From: Endothia cerciana
Lineage: Eukaryota; Ascomycota; Sordariomycetes; Diaporthales; Cryphonectriaceae
NCBI GenBank assembly: GCA_026119935.1
Contig: JALRMH010000007.1
Span: 372,001 to 436,000 of the forward strand
Length of the DNA: 64,000 bases
Reading direction: 5' to 3'
The notes beneath the pieces are model-generated. The model was not told where the DNA came from, did no database searches, and saw only the letters and a program-made list of their open reading frames with translations. A program made the translations under genes and the position numbers. Within the stretch, counting starts at the first letter, position 1, and the number at the start of each line of letters is the position of its first letter. Positions 23,201-31,178 of this stretch are shown here, one piece after another.

Positions 23201-24056
23201 GGACCTCCTCCACACCCGCGGTGGTGTACCCCACGGCGTACGGGTTCACGATGAGCTCATGGTCCAGCGTCTCGGGATCCAGCAGAATCACGCCGCGCTG
23301 CTCGTCCCACAGATCCGCCCACGTCAGCTGCAGCGGTGACCCCACGTATGTCACACTTCCACGCAGGCGGGCCGCCTCCGCCTCGGCGCCCGGGGCCGGC
23401 GGCTGCTGCAAAATGGTCTGGTGGCTGTGGAAATGCCCCGTGAAGGTCCTGGCCAGGCCAGAGAAGCAGCCGGGGCCCACCAGCCCGTGGTACGCCACAG
23501 ACCCAGTCCTGCGGGTGGTAGGGTCGGAGCTGGGGCGGACGGCGTGGCGCTGCGTGATGGCCCTGTGGACGGCCAGGTGCGCGAAGGCGACCGTCTCGGC
23601 AGCATCGCCCGGGCCGAGCGCGGCGACAGCGTCGACGAGCTCGGACTGGTCCTCGCGGAAGGGCAGCGTCAGCACGCGGCGGCCGTCCCACGCGTGGGAG
23701 GCGACATCCCAGTGCAGCTGCACGGCGGGCGCGGCCAGGCGCAGGGCGTCGAGGGCGGTGGTGGCGTGGTCGTGGTCGCGGCGGTAGACGAGGTCGTGGT
23801 TGCCCAGCAGGACGTTGATGTGGGCGGCCTGCGCGTCGTGCACGAGCGAGGCGAGGAAGCGGTAGCAGGCCGAGAGCACGTGGGTGGGCTGGCTGGAACG
23901 GCACGTCAGGAGGTCCCCGCAGACCACGACGCGGTGCACCCGGTGCCGAGCCGCCACGGACGTGATCCACGCCGCCGTCTGCGCGATGCGGTCCAGGTCC
24001 TGGTGCTTGAAGTGGATGTCGGCCAAGAGCAGCCATTTGACCCCGGCCGAGCGCAT
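20262..24056 (-). CDS. Fused SbcD/Mre11-like nuclease and SbcC/Rad50-like ATPase
   Basis: One uninterrupted exon encodes 1264 aa. Residues 1-340 are a calcineurin-like phosphoesterase with every Mre11/SbcD metal ligand: ADIH (Asp13, His15), CGD (Asp48), GNHD (Asn86, His87), FAH (His160) and GHFH (His208, His210), then YVGSPLQLTW, typical of SbcD and phage gp47 proteins. After a low-complexity linker (about 345-490) comes a Rad50/SbcC-type split ATPase: Walker A GENGSGKST (525-533), an altered Q-loop VLGHESATSFL (about 630-640), helical coiled-coil arms from about 670 to 1060, signature SGGERKR (1155-1161), Walker B MLIDEVFDSLD (1185-1195) and the H-loop His1222. In known Mre11-Rad50 and SbcCD complexes these are two proteins that process DNA ends and hairpins; here both are in one chain. 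No CxxC zinc hook lies between the arms. The shorter arms and phage-like details point to the SbcDC/gp47-gp46 branch rather than the canonical eukaryotic pair. Function and location (nucleus or organelle) are inferred only; no obvious targeting peptide is seen. Confidence 0.9.
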   Translation of the reverse strand: MRSAGVKWLLLADIHFKHQDLDRIAQTAAWITSVAARHRVHRVVVCGDLLTCRSSQPTHVLSACYRFLASLVHDAQAAHINVLLGNHDLVYRRDHDHATTALDALRLAAPAVQLHWDVASHAWDGRRVLTLPFREDQSELVDAVAALGPGDAAETVAFAHLAVHRAITQRHAVRPSSDPTTRRTGSVAYHGLVGPGCFSGLARTFTGHFHSHQTILQQPPAPGAEAEAARLRGSVTYVGSPLQLTWADLWDEQRGVILLDPETLDHELIVNPYAVGYTTAGVEEVLGDAADPEAIRGRHVMLLGDLTPYKYAVARDRLISLGARSIRSWSPLAPRLQGTVVLRGLGASTPASDASLQNPNLEPDNEMGDEAGADGQTAGPGATGLALAPHPPQHQQVDIREQVARYVEALDLDKSFEKSRELLVQVGQRLLEAAEREQVDEEGQALGAAQPELLGYRSIIPIRNTDETEQAAPHVGTTAKADLRSPTVFDAQPRSLTITNFLGVQSTVHLDFGTDIRRGLTFLVGENGSGKSTLVEAIVWCQFGRCVRSGLGASDVVNDKAKQDCSVRMEFDNGYAITRFRKHKKYRNRIIVERDGKVLPEFEKADARSTQAAIDELLGIGYDTFVRTIVLGHESATSFLSSTPVQRRDLILSVLGLKILDRCASTTRRLLRELGGNMDELQSRVNGLEQTMDHIQGRIRLLGNTKTQLEKEFKKIDLEREKVLADFEKTTGLDTKDTEAQPVWIDEQISAAQQQVDALLHCNRLAEIRGAFEQAQSAIQDRRLTVLQHLQELEDKHSQLCSTKPAAAEEPVARPDGHIAAISNWVLDVLSRMNHRLQSVNTGLESSSLHYSSPSTLGKRVAGHSVEALSTFLRRVLAMLGRLTRADARRRAKATREQELHTYRVFLEDVEEKIAEQRRQLSRLENLASEPHITQQIASETDMPERDVRDGLKKVSTDDAKAIPARLNAALRMLADLERQRKLHAGKQARLVELRAATRANCEKVATYEELIQTESVSRRKLEADRDALLKEMATLAADRELLDFWVSALAQKYHRVSSLASSSSSTSATSSYTFREFILEQSLAELNTVTTQILAILFENSRHADALTTGMLRSLFVSDKSAAETDGKEAQETSAAALDSSLSVDARLSYGKRSGGERKRVDLALFFALLYLGHARSPHRAHYMLIDEVFDSLDAPGQSAIMRWCDLMAAARVTYIVVITHSEHLVSRGVAAGESEQEAGGAVLAARMGKAGVELEMDGRRVG

Positions 24057-24652
24057 GGCACTGGAGGCGTGTCGTAACTGCTCTGGAGGACGGCTGTCTG
24101 AAATCCTGGTCTAATGTAGCATCACGGCTGTAGATGAGACCCCGCCGCTAGTCGCTGAGAAGAAAGCTCCCAAAGGATGGCGATGCGGAGGTACATCTGT
24201 TCCTTGATAGTGGTTGGTTAAATCTGTCCATAATTCTTCATGGGGTTTTGATATGGAAATCCTGGACTTGTTGATGCCTTGGGTGGATTTTCGCTGAAGA
24301 AGAGGGTGAGAGAAAGGTAGGAGGGCTGTCTTTGAGCAAAGGGGTAGGGAAGGGAAGAGAAGGGGGGGGGGGGGGCGCACGCGCCACCCCGAGCTTTCCA
24401 TGTGATGCATATAATCTATTCCCTTCCTAACAGGTCGCTCGTTCCTTTTTATGGTGATGCGATTTGTTATCTAGGCTTCCATTGTCCCTCGATTCCACCG
24501 GCCATACTGCGCTGCTGAGCGGAATTGACAACAAACAAACCAACCCCAATATTTTCACCAGCTGGGTATTTCGAATACCTCCCCTCCCACCCTCGATCCA
24601 CATTCTCTAGAGGATACGGGCAACTCAGACGCGAGAAGCTACAAAATTCACC
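24057..24652. promoter_or_regulatory. Bidirectional promoter between the Mre11-Rad50-like fusion and the 24653 gene
   Basis: The 596 bp between divergent ATGs include a G run at about 24362-24375 and an A/C-rich leader before 24653. No motif was assigned. The arrangement allows coordinated expression of the two genes but does not prove it. Confidence 0.45.
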
Positions 24653-25345
24653 ATGTCGGGTTCTTCAGCAAAGAAACCGACTATCCTGGTCATGTCGCGG
24701 ACCGGCATCGTTCAGGGCCTGGAAACGATGGAGGGAAAGTCCAGAGTCATACATGCACGGTTCAATCACTCCATGGACGCCGCCGTTGTCCTTTCCAAGT
24801 ACCCTTCTGCCCGAGCGATCTGGATCCTTACCCCAGCCATCGCGCAGCCCAACCATGCGGTCGCACCGGCGATATCCCAACACGTGGTCCATTATGTCCG
24901 CGACTTGGGCGGGACGGCCATCCTCGGTCGCATATTCGGTTTCATCACACCCGAAGACTTCGCCCGTTGGATGGAGCACTCGTGGGGCCTTCCTTGGCGG
25001 CTTGGACAGCACGGATCAACGAAATTTTCTCTCCAGGGCTCTGCCGTGGGGAGAGAGCCCGGCCGAGGCTGGCGGGATGCGTTGGCCCCTTCGTACACTT
25101 CTCGGGTTGTGTGCCTAAAGAACGTCAATCCGGAGAATGCGTGGTACGTGGTCCCGTGGGGCGCGAAAAGCGAGTCGCCGCGCTCTGAGCCCTTGCCGCT
25201 GGAAATATATGGCCAGGCGGCAGTTGCGTTCGCGAAGGTTGGTCATGGGTGGCTGGGATGGATCGGCGATGTCGACGATGCAGAGAGCACCACGCTGGTT
25301 GTCTCGGCGATGATGGGACTGGATGGAGATGAAGGGACCGCGTGA
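24653..25345 (+). CDS. Conserved fungal protein, glutamine-amidotransferase-like fold suspected
   Basis: Single exon, 230 aa. It begins MSGSSAKKPTILVMSR, a short beta strand typical of a Rossmann-like domain, and continues with IWILTPAI, a helical segment and HYVRDLGGTAILGRIFGF, then CLKNVNP, VAFAKVGHGWLGWIGDV and a final LVVSAMMGL. This order resembles a widespread Pezizomycotina family of about 220-260 aa in which a DJ-1/glutamine-amidotransferase-type fold is suspected; the match is from memory of the pattern. No obvious catalytic Cys-His-Glu set is visible, so a non-enzymatic role is possible. It is transcribed away from the Mre11-Rad50-like fusion. Confidence 0.65.
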   Translation: MSGSSAKKPTILVMSRTGIVQGLETMEGKSRVIHARFNHSMDAAVVLSKYPSARAIWILTPAIAQPNHAVAPAISQHVVHYVRDLGGTAILGRIFGFITPEDFARWMEHSWGLPWRLGQHGSTKFSLQGSAVGREPGRGWRDALAPSYTSRVVCLKNVNPENAWYVVPWGAKSESPRSEPLPLEIYGQAAVAFAKVGHGWLGWIGDVDDAESTTLVVSAMMGLDGDEGTA

Positions 25346-25619
25346 TCTGAAGAGGGATCAACTTGATACCTCATCATCATCCGCCAAAGACCTCGGCATA
25401 TCAACAAGGTCATGACCCAAAGCCCCTTGAACACATTATACCGGTACAATATGCGTGACTTTTTCGCCCGGAAAAACGTGATGCTGGTCTTCCACAACTC
25501 GATGGGGCCACTCGTTGCCCACACAAACCCCACCTCCGCCGACAGCTGTGGCCTCCTGATAAGAGGATGTTTGCAAGAACCCAGAGTTGAAGGCTCGTCG
25601 CGGCAATAACAACCTCGGC

Positions 25620-26512
25620 CTATCGCGAAGACAACCAGATTCCAACTCCAGCCGCTGCTGCCGCGATTATCCAAGGCGCAGAGACCCTGAGGGCGTTGGT
25701 GACGAACTTTACCTGCCTCCCTTGCGCCTCGGCCTTGTGCTCTGCCGCCTCATTCGCCTGCGGAAACTTCACTTCCGCCGGCGGCACCTGAACGCCTAGG
25801 AACGCACACAGTGGTTCCCAGCCCTAGCCCAATTCGTAATCTAGCCTGCGCTCCTCAGGCACCACTTCGTGTATTCTTCGGAAGTACGCATCGTAGCCCT
25901 CACGGGTGCGCTCGGCGTCGACCTCTGTTCTAGAAATTGCGCCGAAGAACCGAGGGAGGACTTCCCTCATGGCATGCAAGGGCCGGATGCGGAGGAACGT
26001 CGAGGTGACGAAGGCCATGATGCTTGACCTGGGATCCTCCATCACCGTATCGCGGATGTTGGACGTGAAGCTGCGGAGCCAGGAGTCGAAGTCCCGCTGG
26101 ACGATCACCACCCCCGCGCCAGGGTAGGCCTTGATGAGCTCCAGCGCGAACGGCGACCCAAGACCGGTGACGACGCCGTATTTCAATCCCCAGAGATCGT
26201 GTCCCGTTCTGCGCGGGTGCATGCTGGCCTTGGCCGCGCGCCCGGCACAGAGGGCCAGGTTGCCTCTGCCGCCTCTTCAATGAGAGACCATGGGCTTTCC
26301 TGGCTTGGTCTTCAGCAGCTTTCCCTTTTGTCTTGGGAGACATGAGTCTCTCAGGCAGTTGGTAATACCGCCACGTCTTCGAGCAGGCCGCAGTGTGCCT
26401 TGAACCCAAGGATCTTATACGCCTGTGCCATGGACTTCATCCCCATGCAAAAAAGGCTTGCGTTGATCACCTTGAGGCCCCCGGCATCATGGGACTCGTC
26501 GGGTGCCGCCAT
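25620..26512 (-). pseudogene. Decayed sulfotransferase-like (P-loop) gene
   Basis: The pieces of a fungal sulfotransferase-like protein (Sulfotransfer_4 type) occur in order on the minus strand but in different frames. An N-terminal block from 26512 has GLKVINASLFCMGMKS, where the family has a GLPRTGT-type phosphate loop, followed by KILGFKAHCGLLEDV. A middle block reads EEAAEATWPSVPGARPRP. A downstream block reads WGLKYGVVTGLGSPFALE, KAYPGAGVVIVQRDFDSW. The frame changes at least twice between them; an in-frame TAG at 25824-25826 interrupts the C-terminal part just before GWEPLCAFLGVQVP. A hydrophobic stretch (APWIIAAAAAGVGIW) precedes the last stop at 25620. The P-loop is itself degraded. 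Introns could explain one frame change but not the TAG or the lost P-loop, so a pseudogene is the best reading. Confidence 0.75.
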
Positions 26513-27060
26513 GGGGGAGGAACGACACTCTACAATATTTATGGAAGAAGGTCGAGTTATGGCAGTTGGCAGCCTCCGTGGCCTTTACCTCCCGAGCCTC
26601 CAGACCGGGCGAGGTGCATAGTCACCTCTGTCGAATCCAAACACGCTTCGAGTCCTGATGCGGTGACGTTGTTGAGGCCCCCCCTGGCGAGGCTGCGGGT
26701 CCAAAGACAGGGGACTGGTATCGATCCGTACCGTCGGGACGGCTGGTGGGGTTCCCACTACTACATATGTAGGGTCCTGGCAGGGATGAGGCGACAGGGA
26801 TGGGGCCAGCTCGAGAAGAGATGAAAGACGACCGAGGTCGGCGCCAGCTGACCCGCCGTATCCGTCCCTCCTCACTGGAAATGGCTGACTGACTGACTGG
26901 CTGGCTGACGACACAGCTCAATTCCCTTGTGTGCAGCTTGGTAGGACGGACACACGGCTGGCCCATCTAGCACACCTGAAGGTTGTGTCCTGCTGGCAAC
27001 TCCCGTTTTACGCCGATATACCCTCCTTTTGCCAGGACTATACCTATATCCTCATCGGCA
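26513..27060. promoter_or_regulatory. Intergenic region upstream of YKE4
   Basis: This 548 bp holds the 5' side of the sulfotransferase-like relic and the promoter and leader of YKE4. A short CTGA/CTGG tandem stretch lies near 26884-26910. No ORF with motifs. Confidence 0.45.
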
Positions 27061-28409
27061 ATGCCTGTCAACTGGCCCAGGCTCTCCCTGGGCATCGTGG
27101 TCTGCCTGGCCATAGCTCTCGTCCAGGCTGAGGTGGCTGGCCATGAGCCGCAGAAGACCCCCTCAGGGACACTAAGCCTCGAGGAGCTCGACGACAAGCT
27201 TCAGGTACAGCTAATACCTGGGTTTCTGCTTCCTTGTCAGCACCCGTTCGCATGGTATACTGACAGGCCCGCCCCCAGGAGTGCTCCATTGTCAGATCTC
27301 TCACCGCCCAGAAGCTCGAGCGCCTCTCCGGCACCCCGACCCATGTGGCACGCCTCTTCTCCGCGCTCTTCCCCAGCACCTCGCCCGCGGTCAACGCGCT
27401 CCTGGCCACGCTCTACATCTCCGGCCCGCCGAACTTCCTCCTTGCCCTCTGCCCGCCGAACATTGACCCCTCGTCCCTGTCTGTAATGGTGGCTTTCGCC
27501 GTGGGCGGCTTGATGGGCGACACGCTGTTCCACCTGCTCCCGGAGATATTCCTGGGCGAGGACGACCCAGAGAGGGCCAGGCTGGTGCTTGTGGAGCCCA
27601 ACAGGAACCTGTTGCTCGGCGTCGCCATCCTGGTGGGTTTCCTGACGTTCGTGGCCATGGACAAGGGTCTCCGCATCGCGACAGGTGGCGAAGGCGGGCA
27701 TGACCACGGCCATGCGCACAGTCATGCGCACCCTGAAAACGACGTCGCCACGTCCACGTCCACGTCCACGTCCACGGCCGTGGACGGTTCTGGTACCAAC
27801 GGTGTCAGGTCCCGGAACAAGGCCAACGGTGCCACGGCTGGGAAGGAGAAGGAGGCTGGGGCCGCTCCTGAGAAGGAGCTCAACAGTAGCGTCAAGCTGG
27901 CCGGCATCCTGAACATGATCGCCGACTTCACGCACAACATCACAGACGGGCTGGCCATGTCCGCGTCTTTCTACGCCTCGCCCACCGTCGGGGCGACCAC
28001 GACCATGGCCGTATTCTTCCACGAGATCCCCCACGAGGTCGGGGACTTCGCCCTGCTTATCCAGTCCGGCTTCTCAAAGCGTGCCGCCATGGGCGCGCAA
28101 TTCGTGACGGCGCTCGGGGCCCTGCTGGGGACACTGATCGGCATCGCGGTGCAGGAACTTGGCGGCGGCCCGGGTGGCTCCGAGGCCCTGCCGATGGACG
28201 GTGGCATCTGGGGGACCAGCCTGACCTACGGCGATCTCCTGCTGCCCTTCACGGCGGGCACGTTTCTCTATGTCGGCACCGTGGCTGTCATCCCCGAACT
28301 GCTTGAGACGGGCAAGAACAAGAGGGAGGAGCTGGTCAAGACGCTCAGCCAGTTTGCAGCTATTGCGCTCGGTGCCGGGATTATGCTCTGGATATCATGG
28401 AGTGGTTAG
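27061..28409 (+). CDS. YKE4: ZIP family zinc transporter, Yke4/SLC39A7 type
   Basis: Exons 27061-27204 and 27279-28409 (74-nt intron, GTACAG to CCCCAG), 424 aa. ZIP transporters move Zn2+ toward the cytosol; the LIV-1/Yke4 branch works in the ER and early secretory pathway. The N-terminus has a signal-like hydrophobic segment (LSLGIVVCLAIALVQAEVAG). The HNxxDG motif is THNITDG (about 267-272) and the LIV-1 signature HExPHE is FFHEIPHEVGD (296-301), both intact. A cytosolic-type loop carries a His cluster (HDHGHAHSHAH, about 189-199), then a Ser/Thr repeat from tandem CGTCCA-like DNA and a Lys/Glu-rich segment. A conserved Gly-rich end (IALGAGIMLWISW) closes the protein. All metal-site motifs are present, so it is probably functional. 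Confidence 0.93.
27747..27776. repeat. In-frame CGTCCA hexamer repeat in YKE4
   Basis: About four to five hexamer units encode an alternating Thr-Ser tract in the variable loop of the zinc transporter. Length variation would leave the reading frame intact. Confidence 0.75.
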
Positions 28410-28719
28410 GATGACGGTGCATGTGCGGAGAATGGATACCCCTCTAGATACCTAGACATAATACGCTGTACGCCCTGGTCTGGTATGCGGCGAGCCTCCT
28501 GCTCCTCATTGAAGCTGTTGGCCGAGGTCACAGCTCGAATGAAACCACCGAGCCATTGAAGATCCCTGGCTGACGTGGGCCGAAGCGAGATCTCCACCCA
28601 GGGAATAAACTCCGCCACCCCATCAACACATCTACTCTAAATCAGACCTTCTCCGATTCTTTCCTCGTCTCCTGGTTCTAGACTAGCGCCGGGGAATATT
28701 TACCCAAATAGGTAGCAAC
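28410..28719. other. Short spacer between two plus-strand genes
   Basis: The 310 bp carry the 3' end of YKE4 and the leader of the next gene; no other element is visible. Confidence 0.5.
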
Positions 28720-29343
28720 ATGTCACCAAATAATAACTTGTGGTTATTCCCCGTCTACTGCACCGCCGAGGCGCCAACGGCCGTATGTTGTTAGCTTACA
28801 CGCGGCGGGTTATCATGCACGCAACTGACCGTATGGATATAGCTCATAGACAAACTCCTGGTCGAGGCCCAGGCCGCGAGCGAAGCCATCGCCGAGGGGA
28901 CGGAGCCTTCCCTGGCGATCATGACAGCCACCTCGCCGCCGGACAGGGCCACGATACCGCCCGTGGAGCCCTTCACCTCTCCGTACATTGGGGAGTCCGC
29001 GCAGGACCTGCGCCAGGCCCTCACGGAGCACTTCGGCGGGGGCCTTCACCAGAACACCTACTTCGCCGTCCTGGATGGGCAGACGCTGGGGGAAGAGAGC
29101 GCGCTCCTGGTGGCGGTGAGGAAGGAGGATGATGAGGCGGACGGGGTCCGGACGGCCAGGGTGGCCTTTCATAAGGTTCAGCAGCTCCTGATCGCTTGGG
29201 AGAGGCGTGCGGGAGCACGGGAGGAGGTACAAGCCGCCGTGGAGGCCGATGGAGGAGGAGTCTATGGGAGAGGAGTTGCCACCTCCAGACCACCTCCTAT
29301 GAAGGGTGGTCCGGCGCCGAGAAAGAGATTGGGTGAGACCTAG
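28720..29343 (+). CDS. Small DUF6924-like protein of unknown function
   Basis: Exons 28720-28782 (MSPNNNLWLFPVYCTAEAPT plus Ala) and 28843-29343, joined over a 60-nt intron (GTATGT to GGATATAG), 187 aa. The intron is needed because the downstream frame opens before any good ATG and the two parts join in phase 0. Central features are SAQDLRQALTEHFGGG, YFAVLDGQTLGEESALLVAV and a later VAFHKVQQLLIAWERR. The order of a predicted Asp-containing strand (FAVLD), a hydrophobic strand and a helix resembles the DUF6924 family, which is widespread in actinobacteria; this is a pattern impression, not a database result. The C-terminal tail is Gly/Pro/Arg-rich. A plus-strand neighbour of YKE4 with no evident functional link. 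Confidence 0.6.
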
Positions 29344-29767
29344 AGCAGATCCCGCTTGGAGAGTATCCTGGGTACGGCAACGTGCAGGGTGCCGGCGAGT
29401 AGTTGGTACAAGTAAGTTTTGTACTAACGCAACAGCGTAGGAGATCGATACCCCGAGCAACATATGAGTCCCATTATGAAAATCTCCCCCCAGCAGCAGA
29501 TTCCGCGTTCTATTTTCGAGACTGGCATATACAAAGATGCGTGCCCCGATTTCGCAACCATATAGCAGAACGTTTATATAGACTGCAGTCTGTGGGAGAG
29601 AGCCCGGGTATAGTCCAAACCGTACATGGCGTTTTGTTGCAACTCTTAAAAGGCGGGACCGCCCCTAGATGACCTGGAATGGTCTGGGGTCTCTGAAAGT
29701 TAAAAGCCGAATATCCCAAACACAACATTAGGGTTGACATCAATCTCTGGCCCAACATGAAAGTTCC
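29344..29767. other. Spacer without recognised gene
   Basis: Nothing with coding or RNA character was found between the DUF6924-like gene and the ankyrin fragment. Confidence 0.45.
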
Positions 29768-30067
29768 TTATGGCGGAGGATTAGCCCTCTGATATCGATT
29801 CAAGACGTCCACGTCTGAAGACTGCCTGGCGAGAGAGATAGCGGTATTGCCGTGTCTGTCTTGAGCATACACATCAGCTCCGTGAGCGAGCAGAAGCTGA
29901 ATCATTGCGCTCCGGCCGCTCCGCCTGGTCATCTCCTTATGCGACTGATCATGAGGCCCCCACCAGGACAATTCTTCATCATCACCCACAATATGCATGA
30001 GGAAGGTCCAGCCCTCGCTATCGGTCGCGTTGACGTCCGCGCGATGATCAAGCAGCAGTCCTGCCAC
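29768..30067 (-). pseudogene. Ankyrin-repeat fragment, probably a remnant or partial gene
   Basis: About 99 codons contain ankyrin consensus pieces: AGLLLDHRADVNATDSEGWT and MIQLLLAHGADVYAQDRHGN, followed by TAISLARQ. The repeats are separated by a non-consensus stretch (GDDEELSWWGPHD). An in-frame stop lies directly upstream of the first repeat, and the preceding DNA, up to about 30240, gives further ankyrin-like helices (GLLEAASERASEHFNVQG) in another frame. An intron ending near TTAAG could rescue the join, but loss by decay is as likely. Ankyrin repeats bind proteins and say nothing about function. There is no obvious complete gene. Confidence 0.4.
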
Positions 30068-31178
30068 GGAGACATCTTAACTTAAGTCTCAGACGTACAT
30101 CCCTCGATGTCCCTTGTACGTTAAAGTGCTCGCTTGCTCTCTCTGAGGCTGCTTCAAGAAGACCAGCGGCTACACGCGACGTCAAGCAATGATGGCTGGA
30201 ACCTGTAGCAGGAGCAGATAGGGAAGATAACAGCCCCGCATCTGAGCACCCTCGGATCGTTGGAATACTACATACCTATCAACCAATAGACGGAGAATTT
30301 TTGAAAATGCTGGGGAGGAGCATCAGAGAGCGTCGATGGACAGTGTATGTACAACCCCCGGGGGTTAATTTTACCACTACGCCGCCGAGGCTACGCATAC
30401 AAACCTGCGGCTCAGCCTCGGTGGCGAGTCAGTAAAATTAATCCCTGGAAGCTGTAGTGTATTAGGTAAACGGGGTGGGTTATTTGGATATTTCACATAC
30501 TATATAGATACATGTCTGCCGTATATCGAACACTTGAAGCTTGGCCCAGGATAATGTTCGATTGATTGCACATGTGCCCCATCCAACATATTTTCCATAG
30601 GGGTACCCAGGCAGCTAGGTAGGAAAACACTGTACTTAGAAGCAAATGGTAATCAGGTCTCGGCCAACCACGCGCTTCTTAAGATCGTCTGGAGGCCGTT
30701 GGTGCCTGGCGATTCTGCAACTACGAGCGCGAAGATTCGTATTCACACAATGCAATTATGAGTGAGGCTTTGCACCCCACTGCATTACTGACCTCTGAAG
30801 TGGCAGAGGTCTCGAGACAGAAGTCCTATGTGCAGCTGGCATCACGGTGACGCTGAGGGCAAGCATGCATAAGCTGGAATTTTCTATCCCGGTATGCCTA
30901 CCTCATCGTGCAGAGGTAGCCTCGACTCGCCCACTTTTTTTTGTCCGCATCTTCCATCAAGTCAATCCCCTCCTGTGGGGAAGCCGAACCATGCAACGAC
31001 ACGACTTTTTGTGTGTTATGCACCGCATCTTCTAAGAATGGATTACACGAATACAAGTATCCTCAAATTAGTACAGACATGCATCTTTTTTTCATAGAAT
31101 TTTAAGACCATTTTCCAATGTATAACCCAGCCTCCAATGAACGCCATCTCGTCAATCCCAAGAACGCAACCAGCCCCA
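30068..31178. other. Intergenic region with an inverted repeat
   Basis: No coding region is supported. The main structure is a long imperfect inverted repeat at 30362-30445. The rest is mixed-composition DNA with short TAG-containing palindromes. Confidence 0.45.
30362..30445. repeat. Imperfect inverted repeat, about 31-bp arms with 21-nt loop
   Basis: The left arm (30362-30392) and the reverse complement of the right arm (30414-30445) share the outer TTAATTTTAC and the inner GCCACCGAGGCT / GCCGCCGAGGCT with a few mismatches and a one-base length difference. The DNA or RNA could fold into a long hairpin. It is too far from a gene end to be an obvious terminator. A short terminal-inverted-repeat element without internal coding capacity, or a regulatory hairpin, are both possible; no target duplication was identified. 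Confidence 0.7.

Noticed and set aside
20262..24056. Reading the gene as an ordinary RAD50 or SMC gene
   Set aside because: The N-terminal 340 residues are a complete Mre11/SbcD-type phosphoesterase in the same uninterrupted frame, and there is no zinc hook.
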